Assembly (NCBI RefSeq): GCF_001983175.1
Contig: NZ_MNPW01000015.1
Span: forward strand, 62,001 to 126,000
Direction of reading: 5' to 3'
Length of the DNA: 64,000 nucleotides
DNA from: Pseudomonas cedrina subsp. cedrina
GTDB taxonomy: Bacteria > Pseudomonadota > Gammaproteobacteria > Pseudomonadales > Pseudomonadaceae
Shown here: positions 53,371 through 61,958 of the stretch, piece after piece
Layout of the letters: each line of letters starts with the position of its first letter
Numbering within the stretch: the first letter of the stretch is position 1
Notes under the pieces: model-generated
The model's input: the letters and a program-made list of their open reading frames with translations, nothing else
What the model was told of the DNA's origin: nothing
Database searches by the model: none
Made by a program: the position numbers and the translations under genes

Positions 53371-53501
53371 GATGAACGTCGCAGTGAATTAAACACGGCG
53401 CACAGCCTATTGATCTCGCACGTAACTTGATGACCGCCGATTCCTCATCCCCTGTAGGGAAAATCTGAAAACGCCCATTGGCCGTGCAACAAGCAACATT
53501 G

Positions 53502-53518
53502 CGCACCACTTTGGCGCA
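53502..53518 (+). promoter_or_regulatory. NtrC-like site upstream of ureE
   Basis: CGCACC-ACTTT-GGCGCA matches TGCACC-N5-GGTGCA at ten of twelve half-site positions. The centre is about 111 bases upstream of the predicted start point, the classic enhancer distance. A weaker possible second site is centred near 53480. Confidence 0.58.
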
Positions 53519-53594
53519 CCACAGACATCGTTCCTCGCCCTATTTAGTGGCGTTACCGTCATTGCCTACAGGCAATTCCTACTCGCCTTCAGGA

Positions 53595-53612
53595 TTGGCA
53601 AGCCCCTTGCTC
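53595..53612 (+). promoter_or_regulatory. Sigma-54 (RpoN) promoter of ureEFGJ
   Basis: TTGGCAAGCCCCTTGCTC: GG (53597-53598) and GC (53609-53610) are ten bases apart and the surrounding bases fit TTGGCA-N6-TTGCT. Transcription would start near 53621, 27 bases before the ureE ATG. Confidence 0.8.
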
Positions 53613-53647
53613 TAGCTGTGTCATCGCTCATAGCTGGAAGCTTCCCG

Positions 53648-54148
53648 ATGCTGGTGATACACCGCCGAATCGCCCCCCAAGCCCACTGGGCCGCCGAATT
53701 GCTGCTGAATTTCGAAGCCCGCAGCAAAAGCCGTCTGCGCTGTTTCAGTGCCGAGGGTGAAGACGTCGGCCTTTTCCTGGAGCGCGGCCAGCCGCCGCTG
53801 CACGATGGCGAATGCCTACAGGCCGAAGACGGACGCGTCGTACGCGTATGCGCTCGGCCTGAACAACTGCTGCACGTTACCTGCAGCAGCGCATTCGAAC
53901 TGACACGCGCGGCGTATCACCTGGGTAACCGCCACGTGGCGTTGCAGGTCGGGGACGGTTGGTTGCGCTTGCTCGATGACTACGTGCTCAAGGCCATGCT
54001 CGAACAGTTGGGCGCGCAGACGCAAACCCTCGAGGCGCCCTTCCAGCCGGAGCATGGTGCCTACGGCGGCGGCCACCATCATTCGCGCCATGGCGATGAA
54101 GACTTCAACTACCCGCCCAAGCTGCATCAGTTCGGCGTGCGTCCATGA
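53648..54148 (+). CDS. ureE: Urease accessory protein UreE (nickel chaperone)
   Basis: Nickel-binding metallochaperone of 166 residues. The N-terminal domain has SKSRLRCFSAEGEDVGLFLERGQPLHDGE-like sequence, the C-terminal domain TRAAYHLGNRHVALQVGDGWLRLLDDYVLKAML with the conserved metal histidine in GNRH. A His-containing tail (YGGGHHHSRHGDED) adds nickel ligands. GGAAG precedes the ATG at 53648; the stop overlaps ureF by four bases. Confidence 0.96.
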   Translation: MLVIHRRIAPQAHWAAELLLNFEARSKSRLRCFSAEGEDVGLFLERGQPPLHDGECLQAEDGRVVRVCARPEQLLHVTCSSAFELTRAAYHLGNRHVALQVGDGWLRLLDDYVLKAMLEQLGAQTQTLEAPFQPEHGAYGGGHHHSRHGDEDFNYPPKLHQFGVRP

Positions 54149-54819
54149 ACCCAGCCTGGGCGCTGCTGCGTCTGGCCAGTCCGCAATTGCCGATTGGCGG
54201 CTACAGCTACTCCCAAGGCCTGGAAATGGCCGTGGAGAACGGCCGTGTCAACGATGCGGCCACTGCGCGACGCTGGATCAGCGACCAGTTGCTGCTCAAC
54301 CTCGCACGCTTCGAGGCGCCGTTGCTGCTCGCCCATTGCCAGGCCGCGCTTGATGAAGACTGGCCACGCCTGGAACAGCTGTGCGCGCAACATCGCGCCA
54401 GCCGCGAAACCCGCGAGCTGTTCCAGGAGAGCCGGCAGATGGGCTATTCGCTGCAACAACTGCTCAATGGTCTGCCGGAACTGGACGTCGCCGCCCGCGC
54501 CTTTTTGCAACAGTGCGCCGAGCCGCACCTCGCCCTGGGCTGGGCTCTTGCCGCGCGCGCCTGGAATATCAGCCCCGCCGACGCCCTCGCCGCCTGGCTG
54601 TGGAGCTGGCTGGAAAACCAACTGGCCGTGCTGATGAAAACCTTGCCCCTGGGCCAACAGGCCGCCCAACGCCTGACCAGCGAACTGCTGCCGCTGCTGC
54701 AACAAGCCCAGCGGGACGCCACGTGCCTTCATCCCGATCACTTCGGCAGCGCCGCCTTTGGCCTGTCCCTGGCGTGCATGGCCCACGAGCGCCAGTACAG
54801 CCGCCTGTTTCGTTCCTAG
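54145..54819 (+). CDS. ureF: Urease accessory protein UreF
   Basis: All-helical scaffold (224 residues) that binds UreD and UreG and acts in the GTP-dependent nickel insertion. Signatures are LLRLASPQLPIGGYSYSQGLEMAVENGRV at the N-terminus and the C-terminal DHFGSAAFGLSLACMAHERQYSRLFRS. Coupled to ureE by the ATGA overlap. Confidence 0.96.
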   Translation: MNPAWALLRLASPQLPIGGYSYSQGLEMAVENGRVNDAATARRWISDQLLLNLARFEAPLLLAHCQAALDEDWPRLEQLCAQHRASRETRELFQESRQMGYSLQQLLNGLPELDVAARAFLQQCAEPHLALGWALAARAWNISPADALAAWLWSWLENQLAVLMKTLPLGQQAAQRLTSELLPLLQQAQRDATCLHPDHFGSAAFGLSLACMAHERQYSRLFRS

Positions 54820-54830
54820 GAGAACAACCC

Positions 54831-55445
54831 ATGAACACACAACCTTTGCGCGTCGGCATCGGCGGCCCGGTCGGCTCCGGCAAGACGGCCCTGACCCTGG
54901 CCCTGTGCCTCGCGTTACGCGACCGCTATAACCTGGCGGTGGTCACCAATGACATCTATACCCGCGAAGACGCCGACTTCCTGGTGCGCAACCAGGCCCT
55001 GGCGCCGGAGCGCATCATCGGTGTGGAAACCGGTGGCTGCCCGCACACGGCGATCCGTGAAGATGCCTCGATCAATCTGGAAGCGGTGGACCAGCTCAAC
55101 CGCCGCTTCCCCGGCCTGGACCTGATCCTGGTGGAGTCCGGCGGCGACAACCTCTCGGCCACGTTCAGCCCGGAGTTGTCCGACCTGACCATCTACGTGA
55201 TCGATGTGTCGGCCGGCGACAAGCTGCCGCGCAAGGGTGGCCCGGGCATCTGCAAATCCGACCTGCTGGTGATCAACAAGATCGACCTGGCACCGCTGGT
55301 CGGGGCTTCGCTGGAGCTGATGAACAGCGACACCCAACGCATGCGCAACGGTAAACCCTTTGTGTTCAGCAACCAGAAAACCGGTGTCGGCCTGGAAGAG
55401 ATCGTCGCCTTCATCGAACGCCAAGGCCTGCTGACCGCCGCCTGA
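54831..55445 (+). CDS. ureG: Urease accessory GTPase UreG
   Basis: SIMIBI-class GTPase (204 residues) powering nickel transfer. P-loop GGPVGSGKT at about 11-19, the nickel-binding CPH in GVETGGCPHTAIRED, switch region ESGGDNLSATFSPEL and base-specificity motif NKID. AGGAG is eight to nine bases before the ATG. Confidence 0.98.
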   Translation: MNTQPLRVGIGGPVGSGKTALTLALCLALRDRYNLAVVTNDIYTREDADFLVRNQALAPERIIGVETGGCPHTAIREDASINLEAVDQLNRRFPGLDLILVESGGDNLSATFSPELSDLTIYVIDVSAGDKLPRKGGPGICKSDLLVINKIDLAPLVGASLELMNSDTQRMRNGKPFVFSNQKTGVGLEEIVAFIERQGLLTAA

Positions 55446-55467
55446 TCAACCCTTAAGGAACCTGTCC

Positions 55468-56040
55468 ATGACCCTCAAAAAACTCCTGACCGCTGCCGCC
55501 CTGCTGCTGGCCCCCGCACTGGCGTTCGCTCATCCGGGCCACGGCGATAATGGCCTGGTGGCCGGTATCAGCCATCCGCTGGGCGGCATCGATCACTTGT
55601 TGGCCATGGTGGCGGTCGGCTTGTGGGCCGCCCAGCAAAAAGGTGCTGCCCGCTGGGCATTGCCGTGCACCTTCGTGGGCACCATGCTGATGGGCGGCGT
55701 GCTGGGCTTTGAAGGCCTGCAATTGCCGCTGCTGGAAAGCGGGATTGCCGCGTCGGTGCTGGCCCTGGGCTTGGCGGTGGCGCTGGCGGTGCGTCCACCG
55801 GTGTTCGTGGCGGTGGCTGCGACGGCGTTGTTCGCGTTGTTCCACGGTGTGGCGCATGGTTTGGAGTTGCCGGACATGTCCAGTCCATGGGCGTATGCCG
55901 CCGGTTTTATCGGTGCGACGGCTGTGCTGCACGCGGCGGGCTATGCGCTGGTGCGTTTCCTGCCGGCTGCGGCGGCGCCGTTGGTGCGGATTGCCGGGGC
56001 AGCTTCGGCGGCGACGGGGGTTTGGTTGCTGGCGGGCTGA
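55468..56040 (+). CDS. ureJ: HupE/UreJ family nickel permease
   Basis: A 190-residue membrane protein with signal sequence, then HPGHGDNGLVAGISHPLGGIDHLLAMVAVGLWAA, whose histidines are the nickel-binding signature of HupE/UreJ, and about six membrane helices. AAGGAACC precedes the ATG. Last gene of ureEFGJ; probably supplies nickel for urease. Confidence 0.93.
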   Translation: MTLKKLLTAAALLLAPALAFAHPGHGDNGLVAGISHPLGGIDHLLAMVAVGLWAAQQKGAARWALPCTFVGTMLMGGVLGFEGLQLPLLESGIAASVLALGLAVALAVRPPVFVAVAATALFALFHGVAHGLELPDMSSPWAYAAGFIGATAVLHAAGYALVRFLPAAAAPLVRIAGAASAATGVWLLAG

Positions 56041-56063
56041 TTTGCAGCGTTATTGAGGGCCTC

Positions 56064-56137
56064 TTCGCAGGCAAGCCAGCTCCCACAGTTGATCGGGTTC
56101 ACAGATCGAACCTGTGGGAGCCGGGCTTGCCCGCGAT
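56064..56137. repeat. REPIN after ureJ
   Basis: Inverted REP (56064-56087) followed by a variant forward REP (56113-56137, GTGGGAGCCGGGCTTGCCCG). The order is opposite to most pairs, like the one before ureC. Confidence 0.85.
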
Positions 56138-56213
56138 AGCTGACTCAAGGCCACCGCCCTTCTCAAGCCTGCTACCATGCGCACCTACACCCCTGCCGTG
56201 ACGTCGCCAGCCA

Positions 56214-57323
56214 ATGCCCAGCGCTTCCCTACCCGCCTTGAACTCCGTGCTCACCCACTTCCACAGCCTGATCGTGCCGCTCTGGCAAGGCCCGGGCTGG
56301 AATGCCGAGCTGGCGCTGCCCTATGAGGCGCTGGACGCCTATCACCGCCCCTTGCCGCCACAGCGTTACCGCGCCATGGCCTGCGCCCGGCAGTTGTATC
56401 TGTTCGCCAGCCTGATCGGCGAGCCCGGCGCCACCTTCGCCGAGGAGCGCGCGGCCGCCCTGTTCCGCTCGTTGCAACGGCACTTCCACGACGCCGAACA
56501 CGGCGGCTGGTTTTACAGCATCGACCCCGCCGGCCAACCGCTGGACACGCGCAAAGACTTGTACACCCACGCATTCATCATTTTTGCCTGCGCCCATTAC
56601 TGGGCCAAGGTGCGTGAGCCGCTGGTGGAGTCGGTGCTCAATGCCGCCCTTGAAGTGGTCGCTCAACGCTTTGCCAGCGGCGATGGCCTGTATGAAGCGG
56701 TGCTGGAGCGCAACTGGTCGTCCCTCAATGCTGGCCCGTTGCAAAACCCCTTGATGCACTTGGCCGAAGGTTTCCTCGCCACCCTCGCGGTACGTGAAGA
56801 CGCCGCCGTACAAGCGGCTCTGCTGGCATTGGCGACGGCCATGCAGCGGCGCTTCATCGACCGCCAGCATGGCGTGATGATGGAAAAACCGCTGGGCGCT
56901 GTGGATAACTGGTTCGAGCCGGGGCATCAGTTCGAATGGTTCTTTTTGCTGGAATCGTCCGATGTGCTGCGTGGCACTGCGCTGCACGCCTCGCTGACGC
57001 GGGCATTTGCCTACGCCGAACAAAACGGTGTGGATAAGTTGAGCGGTGCGGTCAGCGGCATGCTTGCCCTGGACGGCACCGTGCGCGACGCCACCCAGCG
57101 TATCTGGGCCCAGGCCGAGTACCTGCGGGCACTGACCTTGCGGCCCCACAATGAAGCGCCGCTGCAGCGCCAATTGCTGGCACTGCAAGCGCATTTCCTG
57201 CACGACAAGGGCTGGCATGAATGCCTGGATGCCAAGGGCAGCGTGAGTCGAGCGGACATGCCGTCGACTACGCCGTATCACTTGGCGACTTGTTATAAGG
57301 GATTGATCGATTATCTCGGCTGA
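56214..57323 (+). CDS. AGE-family sugar isomerase/epimerase
   Basis: A 369-residue alpha/alpha-barrel protein of the N-acylglucosamine 2-epimerase family, which also includes mannose isomerases such as YihS. Motifs: DPAGQPLDTRKDLYTHAFIIFACAHY, NPLMHLAEGFLA, GHQFEWFFLLE and RIWAQAEYLRAL; the histidines in these four are the catalytic candidates. Length (369) is close to bacterial D-mannose isomerases. The exact sugar is not decided. No ribosome site stands out before the ATG at 56214. Confidence 0.85.
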   Translation: MPSASLPALNSVLTHFHSLIVPLWQGPGWNAELALPYEALDAYHRPLPPQRYRAMACARQLYLFASLIGEPGATFAEERAAALFRSLQRHFHDAEHGGWFYSIDPAGQPLDTRKDLYTHAFIIFACAHYWAKVREPLVESVLNAALEVVAQRFASGDGLYEAVLERNWSSLNAGPLQNPLMHLAEGFLATLAVREDAAVQAALLALATAMQRRFIDRQHGVMMEKPLGAVDNWFEPGHQFEWFFLLESSDVLRGTALHASLTRAFAYAEQNGVDKLSGAVSGMLALDGTVRDATQRIWAQAEYLRALTLRPHNEAPLQRQLLALQAHFLHDKGWHECLDAKGSVSRADMPSTTPYHLATCYKGLIDYLG

Positions 57324-57343
57324 ATGAAGGTGCAGGAGCGGTC

Positions 57344-57477
57344 TGTAGTGAGCGGGCTTGCCCCGCGCTGGGCGGCGAAGCCGCCCCAATTAGTCACCGC
57401 GACACACCCGATTGACCCGAGTCGCCTGGTTTTGGGGGCGGCTTCGCCACCCAGCGCGGGGCAAGCCCGCTCACTAC
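57344..57477. repeat. Stand-alone copy of the inner repeat unit
   Basis: A 134-bp unit with ends TGTAGTGAGCGGGCTTG and its complement and inner GGCGGCTTCGCC stems. It is the same unit found as the core of the composites at 4058-4190 and 29317-29465, here without the outer REP arms. It fills the gap between two convergent genes. Confidence 0.88.
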
Positions 57478-57505
57478 AAACACATGCCTGACACGATAGC
57501 CTCAC

Positions 57506-58273
57506 TTAGCCCTTGGCCCCACGCTCAATCGCAAACCCAGCCCAAGTCTGACTCACCGGCATCAACTCCAGGCGATTGATATTCACATGCGCCGGCGTGT
57601 TGAGCACCCAGAAGATCGTGTCGGCAATATCCTGCGGCTGGATCGGCTCGGCACCGGCATAGGTCGCGTCATACCGCGCTTGATCCCCGCCAAAACGCAC
57701 CAGCGAGAATTCGCTTTCACACAAGCCCGGCTCGATGTTGGTCACGCGTACGCCGGTACCTTGCAGGTCGCAACGCAGGTTCAGCGAGAACTGCTTCACG
57801 AAGGCCTTGGAACCGCCATACACATGGCTGCCCGGGTACGGATAGCTGCCGGCGATGGAACCCAGGTTGATGATCCCGGCGCCGCGGCCGTGGGCGATCA
57901 AGCGCGGCAGCAGCAGGCTGGTGGTGGTCAGCAGGCCCTTGATGTTGGTGTCGACCATGGTTTCCCAGTCGTCGAGGCTGCATTTGGGCGCAGGGTCGGT
58001 GCCCACGGCCAGGCCGGCGTTGTTGATCAGCCCGCGCAGTGTGGCGAACGATGGCGGCAGGTTGGCGATGGCGTCTTCCATGCCCTTGCGATCACGCACG
58101 TCCACGACCAGGCCATGCACTTCGGTCTGCCTGGAAAGCTCTTCGACCAATGCATTCAGGCGCTCGGCACGACGGCCGGTGAGCACCAGCTTCCAGCCGG
58201 CTTCGGCAAAACGACGCGCGCAGGCTTCGCCGAAACCTGAGGTTGCGCCAGTAATAAACAGCGTGTCGGACAT
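57506..58273 (-). CDS. SDR-family oxidoreductase, YdfG type
   Basis: A 255-residue short-chain dehydrogenase. Cofactor motif TGATSGFGEACARRF, NADP preference suggested by the TGRR arginines, NNAG at about 89-92, catalytic Ser in GSIAGSYPYPG and YxxxK (YGGSK). C-terminal PAHVNINRLELMPVSQTWAGF is typical of E. coli YdfG-like 3-hydroxy acid (serine) dehydrogenases. Substrate is inferred from family only. Confidence 0.9.
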   Translation of the reverse strand: MSDTLFITGATSGFGEACARRFAEAGWKLVLTGRRAERLNALVEELSRQTEVHGLVVDVRDRKGMEDAIANLPPSFATLRGLINNAGLAVGTDPAPKCSLDDWETMVDTNIKGLLTTTSLLLPRLIAHGRGAGIINLGSIAGSYPYPGSHVYGGSKAFVKQFSLNLRCDLQGTGVRVTNIEPGLCESEFSLVRFGGDQARYDATYAGAEPIQPQDIADTIFWVLNTPAHVNINRLELMPVSQTWAGFAIERGAKG

Positions 58274-58965
58274 GGTGTTCTCCTTGAGGGCATCGGAAAA
58301 AAGTTGCCAGCAGAATGCCCTTACGCCGCGTTTGCGGCAACCGCTAAGCGCATGACTTCATACAAACCTGATCAATTTTTAACCATCACGCGCAAAGCCT
58401 TATAAGCCGTGGCTTGCAGGCATATACGCGCAGGTTATCCACAACTGCGCCCACAGTCTTTGGGGGCAAGTGCTAAAAGCCAAAAGCCTTTATAAACAAG
58501 GGCTACAGGCGCTTCTACAAAGTTTTTTGCTTGACCTTGGCCGGAGCGTATGTAGCCCCTTCGCAGTATAAGAATTCAGAACGATGGCTCCAGGCCAGTC
58601 ATTCCGGCCTCTGCGGAGGTCTTTCCAGAGTTTAGTCACAGACTTATCCACAGGCTGGCGGGACATATTCCGGTCATATACCTGTGTCTTTAAACAGGTT
58701 GACAAAGCCCTTGGCAGGTCACAAAAAAGTGCCTGATCAAAAAACAACCGTCGCGCTGTAAGCCACGGTTTTGAAGGCTTCCAGCCAGCTACTCCCACGT
58801 TACCCACAGCCGGTTCCACAGCGGATGGGGACAAGTCAAAACTGTGACAAAACAGGGATTTGCGGCGGCTATATGTCGCGCTTTGGAGGGGGGCTGGATT
58901 TGTTTTCCACAATTTGGGATGGGCTTCGAAAGCGCCACAAAAGCAACTGTGGGAACCGAGTTCTA
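58274..58965. other. Gene-free region with four DnaA-box-like sites
   Basis: Almost 700 bases with no credible coding sequence; reading frames here are short or run through the REP copy. Four sites in one orientation match the DnaA box: TTATCCACA at 58435 and 58644 (exact), TTACCCACA at 58799 and TTTTCCACA at 58903. There is also a possible -35 TTGACA near 58699. A stable RNA cannot be excluded but no clear terminator is visible. Confidence 0.5.
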
Positions 58966-59052
58966 TGTGGGAGCTGGCTTGCCTGCGATGCAAGCACCTC
59001 GGTCTGTCAGGCAGACCGAGGGGATGCCATCGCAGGCAAGCCAGCTCCCACA
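58966..59052. repeat. REPIN downstream of livF
   Basis: Forward REP (58966-58989) and inverted REP ending 59052, about 40 bases apart, just after the livF stop. Confidence 0.9.
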
Positions 59053-59093
59053 TAAAGCCGGGTTCCCACATAGGTATGCATCAAGCCGTGAGG

Positions 59094-59810
59094 TCAGTGG
59101 CCGCCGAGGTAGGCGTTGCGCACTTCCTCATTCACCAGCAGTTCCTTGCCGGTGCCCGTCAGGCGGATCTCACCGTTGACCATCACATACGCCCGGTCCG
59201 ACAGGCGCAGCGCATGGTTGGCGTTCTGCTCCACCAGGAAGATGGTCATGCCGGTGGATGCCAACTCGCGCAGGGTCGAGAAGATCTGCTTCACCACGAT
59301 CGGTGCCAGGCCCAGGCTCGGTTCGTCCAGCAGCAACAGCTTGGGCCGGCTCATCAGGGCGCGGGCGATGGCGAGCATCTGCTGCTCGCCGCCGGACATG
59401 GTCATGGCACGCTGGTTACGGCGCTCCTTGAGCCGTGGGAACAGCTCGAACATGCGCTGCATATCCTCACTGGCAAACTTGTCGCCAATGGGGATGGTGC
59501 CCATCAGCAGGTTTTCCTCGACGGTCATGTCGGGGAACACCCGCCGCCCTTCCGGCGACTGCGCAATGCCGTTGGAGGCGATGTAGTGCGAAGACTTGTG
59601 GGTAATGTCGACGCCGTTGTAGAGGATCTGCCCCGACTCGGCCCGTGGCTGGCCGAAGATCGACATCAGCAACGTGGATTTGCCCGCGCCGTTGGAGCCG
59701 ATCAGGCTGACGGTTTCGCCTTGGTTGATGTACAGCGAGACTTTTTTCAGGGCCTGGATCGGGCCGTAGAACACGTCCAGGTCCTTCATTTCGAGGATAG
59801 GTCCGCTCAT
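59094..59810 (-). CDS. livF: Branched-chain amino acid ABC transporter, ATPase LivF
   Basis: Cytoplasmic ATPase (238 residues): Walker A GSNGAGKST, signature MSGGEQQMLAIARAL, Walker B LLLLDEPSLGL. The C-terminus LVNEEVRNAYLGGH is the usual LivF end. ATG at 59810 overlaps the livG stop (ATGA). Confidence 0.95.
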   Translation of the reverse strand: MSGPILEMKDLDVFYGPIQALKKVSLYINQGETVSLIGSNGAGKSTLLMSIFGQPRAESGQILYNGVDITHKSSHYIASNGIAQSPEGRRVFPDMTVEENLLMGTIPIGDKFASEDMQRMFELFPRLKERRNQRAMTMSGGEQQMLAIARALMSRPKLLLLDEPSLGLAPIVVKQIFSTLRELASTGMTIFLVEQNANHALRLSDRAYVMVNGEIRLTGTGKELLVNEEVRNAYLGGH

Positions 59811-60682
59811 ACCAGCTCCTCTTCGTCGGCGCCCAGGTAAGCGGCAATCACTTTCGGATCGTTGCGGATCGCGTCCGGCCCGCCTTCGGCGATCACGTTG
59901 CCGTGGTCGAGCACCACGATGTGGTCGGAAATACTCATCACCATGCCCATGTCGTGTTCGATCAGCACCACCGTCAGGTCGTGTTCGTCGCGCAGCAGGC
60001 GAATCATCGCGCTGAGGGCTTCGGTTTCCTGGGGGTTGAGGCCCGCCGCCGGTTCGTCCAGGCAGATGATCTGCGGCCGGGTGCACATGGCGCGGGCGAT
60101 TTCCAGACGCCGCTGCTGGCCGTAGGAAAGCTCACCGGCCAGGCGGTTGGCGCAGTCCACCAGGTCGACCACTTCCAGCCAGTAGAACGCGCAGTCCAGC
60201 GCGTCGCTCTCGGCCTTGCGGTAGCCCTTGGTATTGAGGATGCCGGCGAGCATGTTGCGGTTGACCCACATGTGCTGGGCCACCAGCAGGTTTTCCAGCA
60301 CCGACATTTCCTTGAACAGGCGAATGTTCTGGAACGTGCGCGCCAGGCCGGCGCGGTTGACGAGGTGGGTGCCGCCGAACATTTTGTAGTAAACGCGGCT
60401 GAAGAAACTTTTTGGCGACACAAAGTCGACGGCCTTGAAACGCTCGCCGAGCAATTGGATCACGTCAGTCTGCTTGCCACGCACGTTGAGTTGGATCTTG
60501 CCGCCACTGGCTTTATAAAAGCCGGTAAGGCAGTTGAACACCGTGGTCTTGCCGGCGCCGTTGGGGCCGATCAGGGCGAAGATCGAGTTGCGCTCGACCT
60601 TGAGGCTCACATCGCTCAAGGCCTTGATGCCACCGAAGTGCATCATCAGGTGTTCCACGGAGAGGACGATTTCCTTGCTCAT
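59807..60682 (-). CDS. livG: Branched-chain amino acid ABC transporter, ATPase LivG
   Basis: Second cytoplasmic ATPase (291 residues): Walker A GPNGAGKTT, signature LSYGQQRRLEIARAM, Walker B IICLDEPAAGL and the LivG-typical insertion between Walker A and signature (GLARTFQNIRLFKEMSVLENLLVAQH). Overlaps livM and livF by four bases each. Confidence 0.95.
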   Translation of the reverse strand: MSKEIVLSVEHLMMHFGGIKALSDVSLKVERNSIFALIGPNGAGKTTVFNCLTGFYKASGGKIQLNVRGKQTDVIQLLGERFKAVDFVSPKSFFSRVYYKMFGGTHLVNRAGLARTFQNIRLFKEMSVLENLLVAQHMWVNRNMLAGILNTKGYRKAESDALDCAFYWLEVVDLVDCANRLAGELSYGQQRRLEIARAMCTRPQIICLDEPAAGLNPQETEALSAMIRLLRDEHDLTVVLIEHDMGMVMSISDHIVVLDHGNVIAEGGPDAIRNDPKVIAAYLGADEEELV

Positions 60683-61956
60683 GGGGCCACTCCCTTACGC
60701 GGTGTTACGCCGGTACGACTCACACGAATCAAGCCCCTTGGTCGCCAGATCATCATGACCACCATCAACACGCCCAGCAGCAATACACGGTACTCGGCAA
60801 AGCTGCGCAACAGCTCAGGTGTGATGGTCAGCACGAAGGCTGTGATTACCACACCAACCGTTGATCCCAGACCGCCGAGTACGACAATGGCCAAGATCAG
60901 TGCCGATTCGAAAAAGTTAAAAGACGAAGGGTTGACGAAGCCCTGATAGCTGGCAAAGAACACCCCGGCCAAACCGGCGGTGGAGGCACCGATGGTGAAC
61001 GCTGAGAGCTTGACCAGTACGTGGTTCAGGCCCATGGAGCGGCAGGCAATCTCATCCTCGCGCAAGGCTTCCCAGGCGCGGCCGATCGGCATGCGCGTCA
61101 GGCGATGCTTGATGTACAGCACGAGCAGCACCACCAGGAACAATACGATATAGATGAACATGAATTTGAAGTTGGGGTTGTAATCGATACCGAAGAACTC
61201 ATGAAAGGGCACCCCGCCATCCTTGGCCTTGCGCACAAACTCCAGTCCCATGAAGGTTGGTGACGGTGCGGACATGCCATTCGGGCCACCGGTAAACGAC
61301 AGCCAGTTGTTAAGCACCAGACGGATGATTTCACCGAAGCCCAGGGTCACGATAGCCAGGTAGTCACCGTGCATTCGCAACACCGGGAACCCGAGTATGC
61401 ACCCTGCCAGCGCCGCCGCGATGGCCGCCAGCGGCAGCACCGTCCAGAAGCCCAGGCCGAGGTACTGGTAACCCAGCGCCAGGCCGTAGGCACCGATGGC
61501 GTAGAACGCCACGTAACCCAGGTCGAGCAGGCCGGCCAGGCCCACTACGATGTTCAGGCCCAGGCCTAGCAACACGTAGATCAGCCCAAGGATCACCACG
61601 GTCAGCAGGTACTTATTGGCAAAGATCGGGAACACGATGGCAATCACGATCAGTGCCGGAATGATCCAACGCAGCCGCGATTTATAGTCCGGTTTCTGCA
61701 CGTGAACACCGGCGCCGCCGCTCTCGAAACCCTGCAGGATCTTCACGCCCTTGGGCGTTTGCAGGAACAGGCTCATGGCAAAGCGGCCGGCCATCACGAT
61801 GGCCACCAGCAGGCCCACGCGGGCCGGTTCCAGGTTGAAGCTGTAGCCGTCGAGTACAACGCCGACGATCGGACCGAACACGATCAGCGAAATCAGCCCG
61901 GCAAGGACCGTATCGACCACACTTTTCTTGATATCGATGGGTTTGGCAGCAGACAT
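60679..61956 (-). CDS. livM: Branched-chain amino acid ABC transporter, permease LivM
   Basis: Inner-membrane permease (425 residues) with an N-terminal extra membrane part of about 115 residues, as in enterobacterial LivM, then LLGLGLNIVVGLAGLLDLGYVAFYAIGAYGLAL, the coupling loop GRAWEALREDEIACRSMGLN, and VVLGGLGSTVGVVITA. Starts two bases after the livH stop. Confidence 0.95.
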   Translation of the reverse strand: MSAAKPIDIKKSVVDTVLAGLISLIVFGPIVGVVLDGYSFNLEPARVGLLVAIVMAGRFAMSLFLQTPKGVKILQGFESGGAGVHVQKPDYKSRLRWIIPALIVIAIVFPIFANKYLLTVVILGLIYVLLGLGLNIVVGLAGLLDLGYVAFYAIGAYGLALGYQYLGLGFWTVLPLAAIAAALAGCILGFPVLRMHGDYLAIVTLGFGEIIRLVLNNWLSFTGGPNGMSAPSPTFMGLEFVRKAKDGGVPFHEFFGIDYNPNFKFMFIYIVLFLVVLLVLYIKHRLTRMPIGRAWEALREDEIACRSMGLNHVLVKLSAFTIGASTAGLAGVFFASYQGFVNPSSFNFFESALILAIVVLGGLGSTVGVVITAFVLTITPELLRSFAEYRVLLLGVLMVVMMIWRPRGLIRVSRTGVTPRKGVAP

Positions 61957-61958
61957 GT

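Noticed and set aside
58435..58911. Chromosomal replication origin
   Set aside because: Despite four DnaA-box-like sites there is no dnaA, dnaN, gyrB, rpmH or AT-rich unwinding region nearby; at most a DnaA-binding regulatory site.
58490..59071. Minus-strand open frame of 193 codons containing MWELACLR-type sequence
   Set aside because: The recognisable part is simply translated REP sequence; the same peptide appears wherever a REP is read in frame. The rest is non-coding in character.
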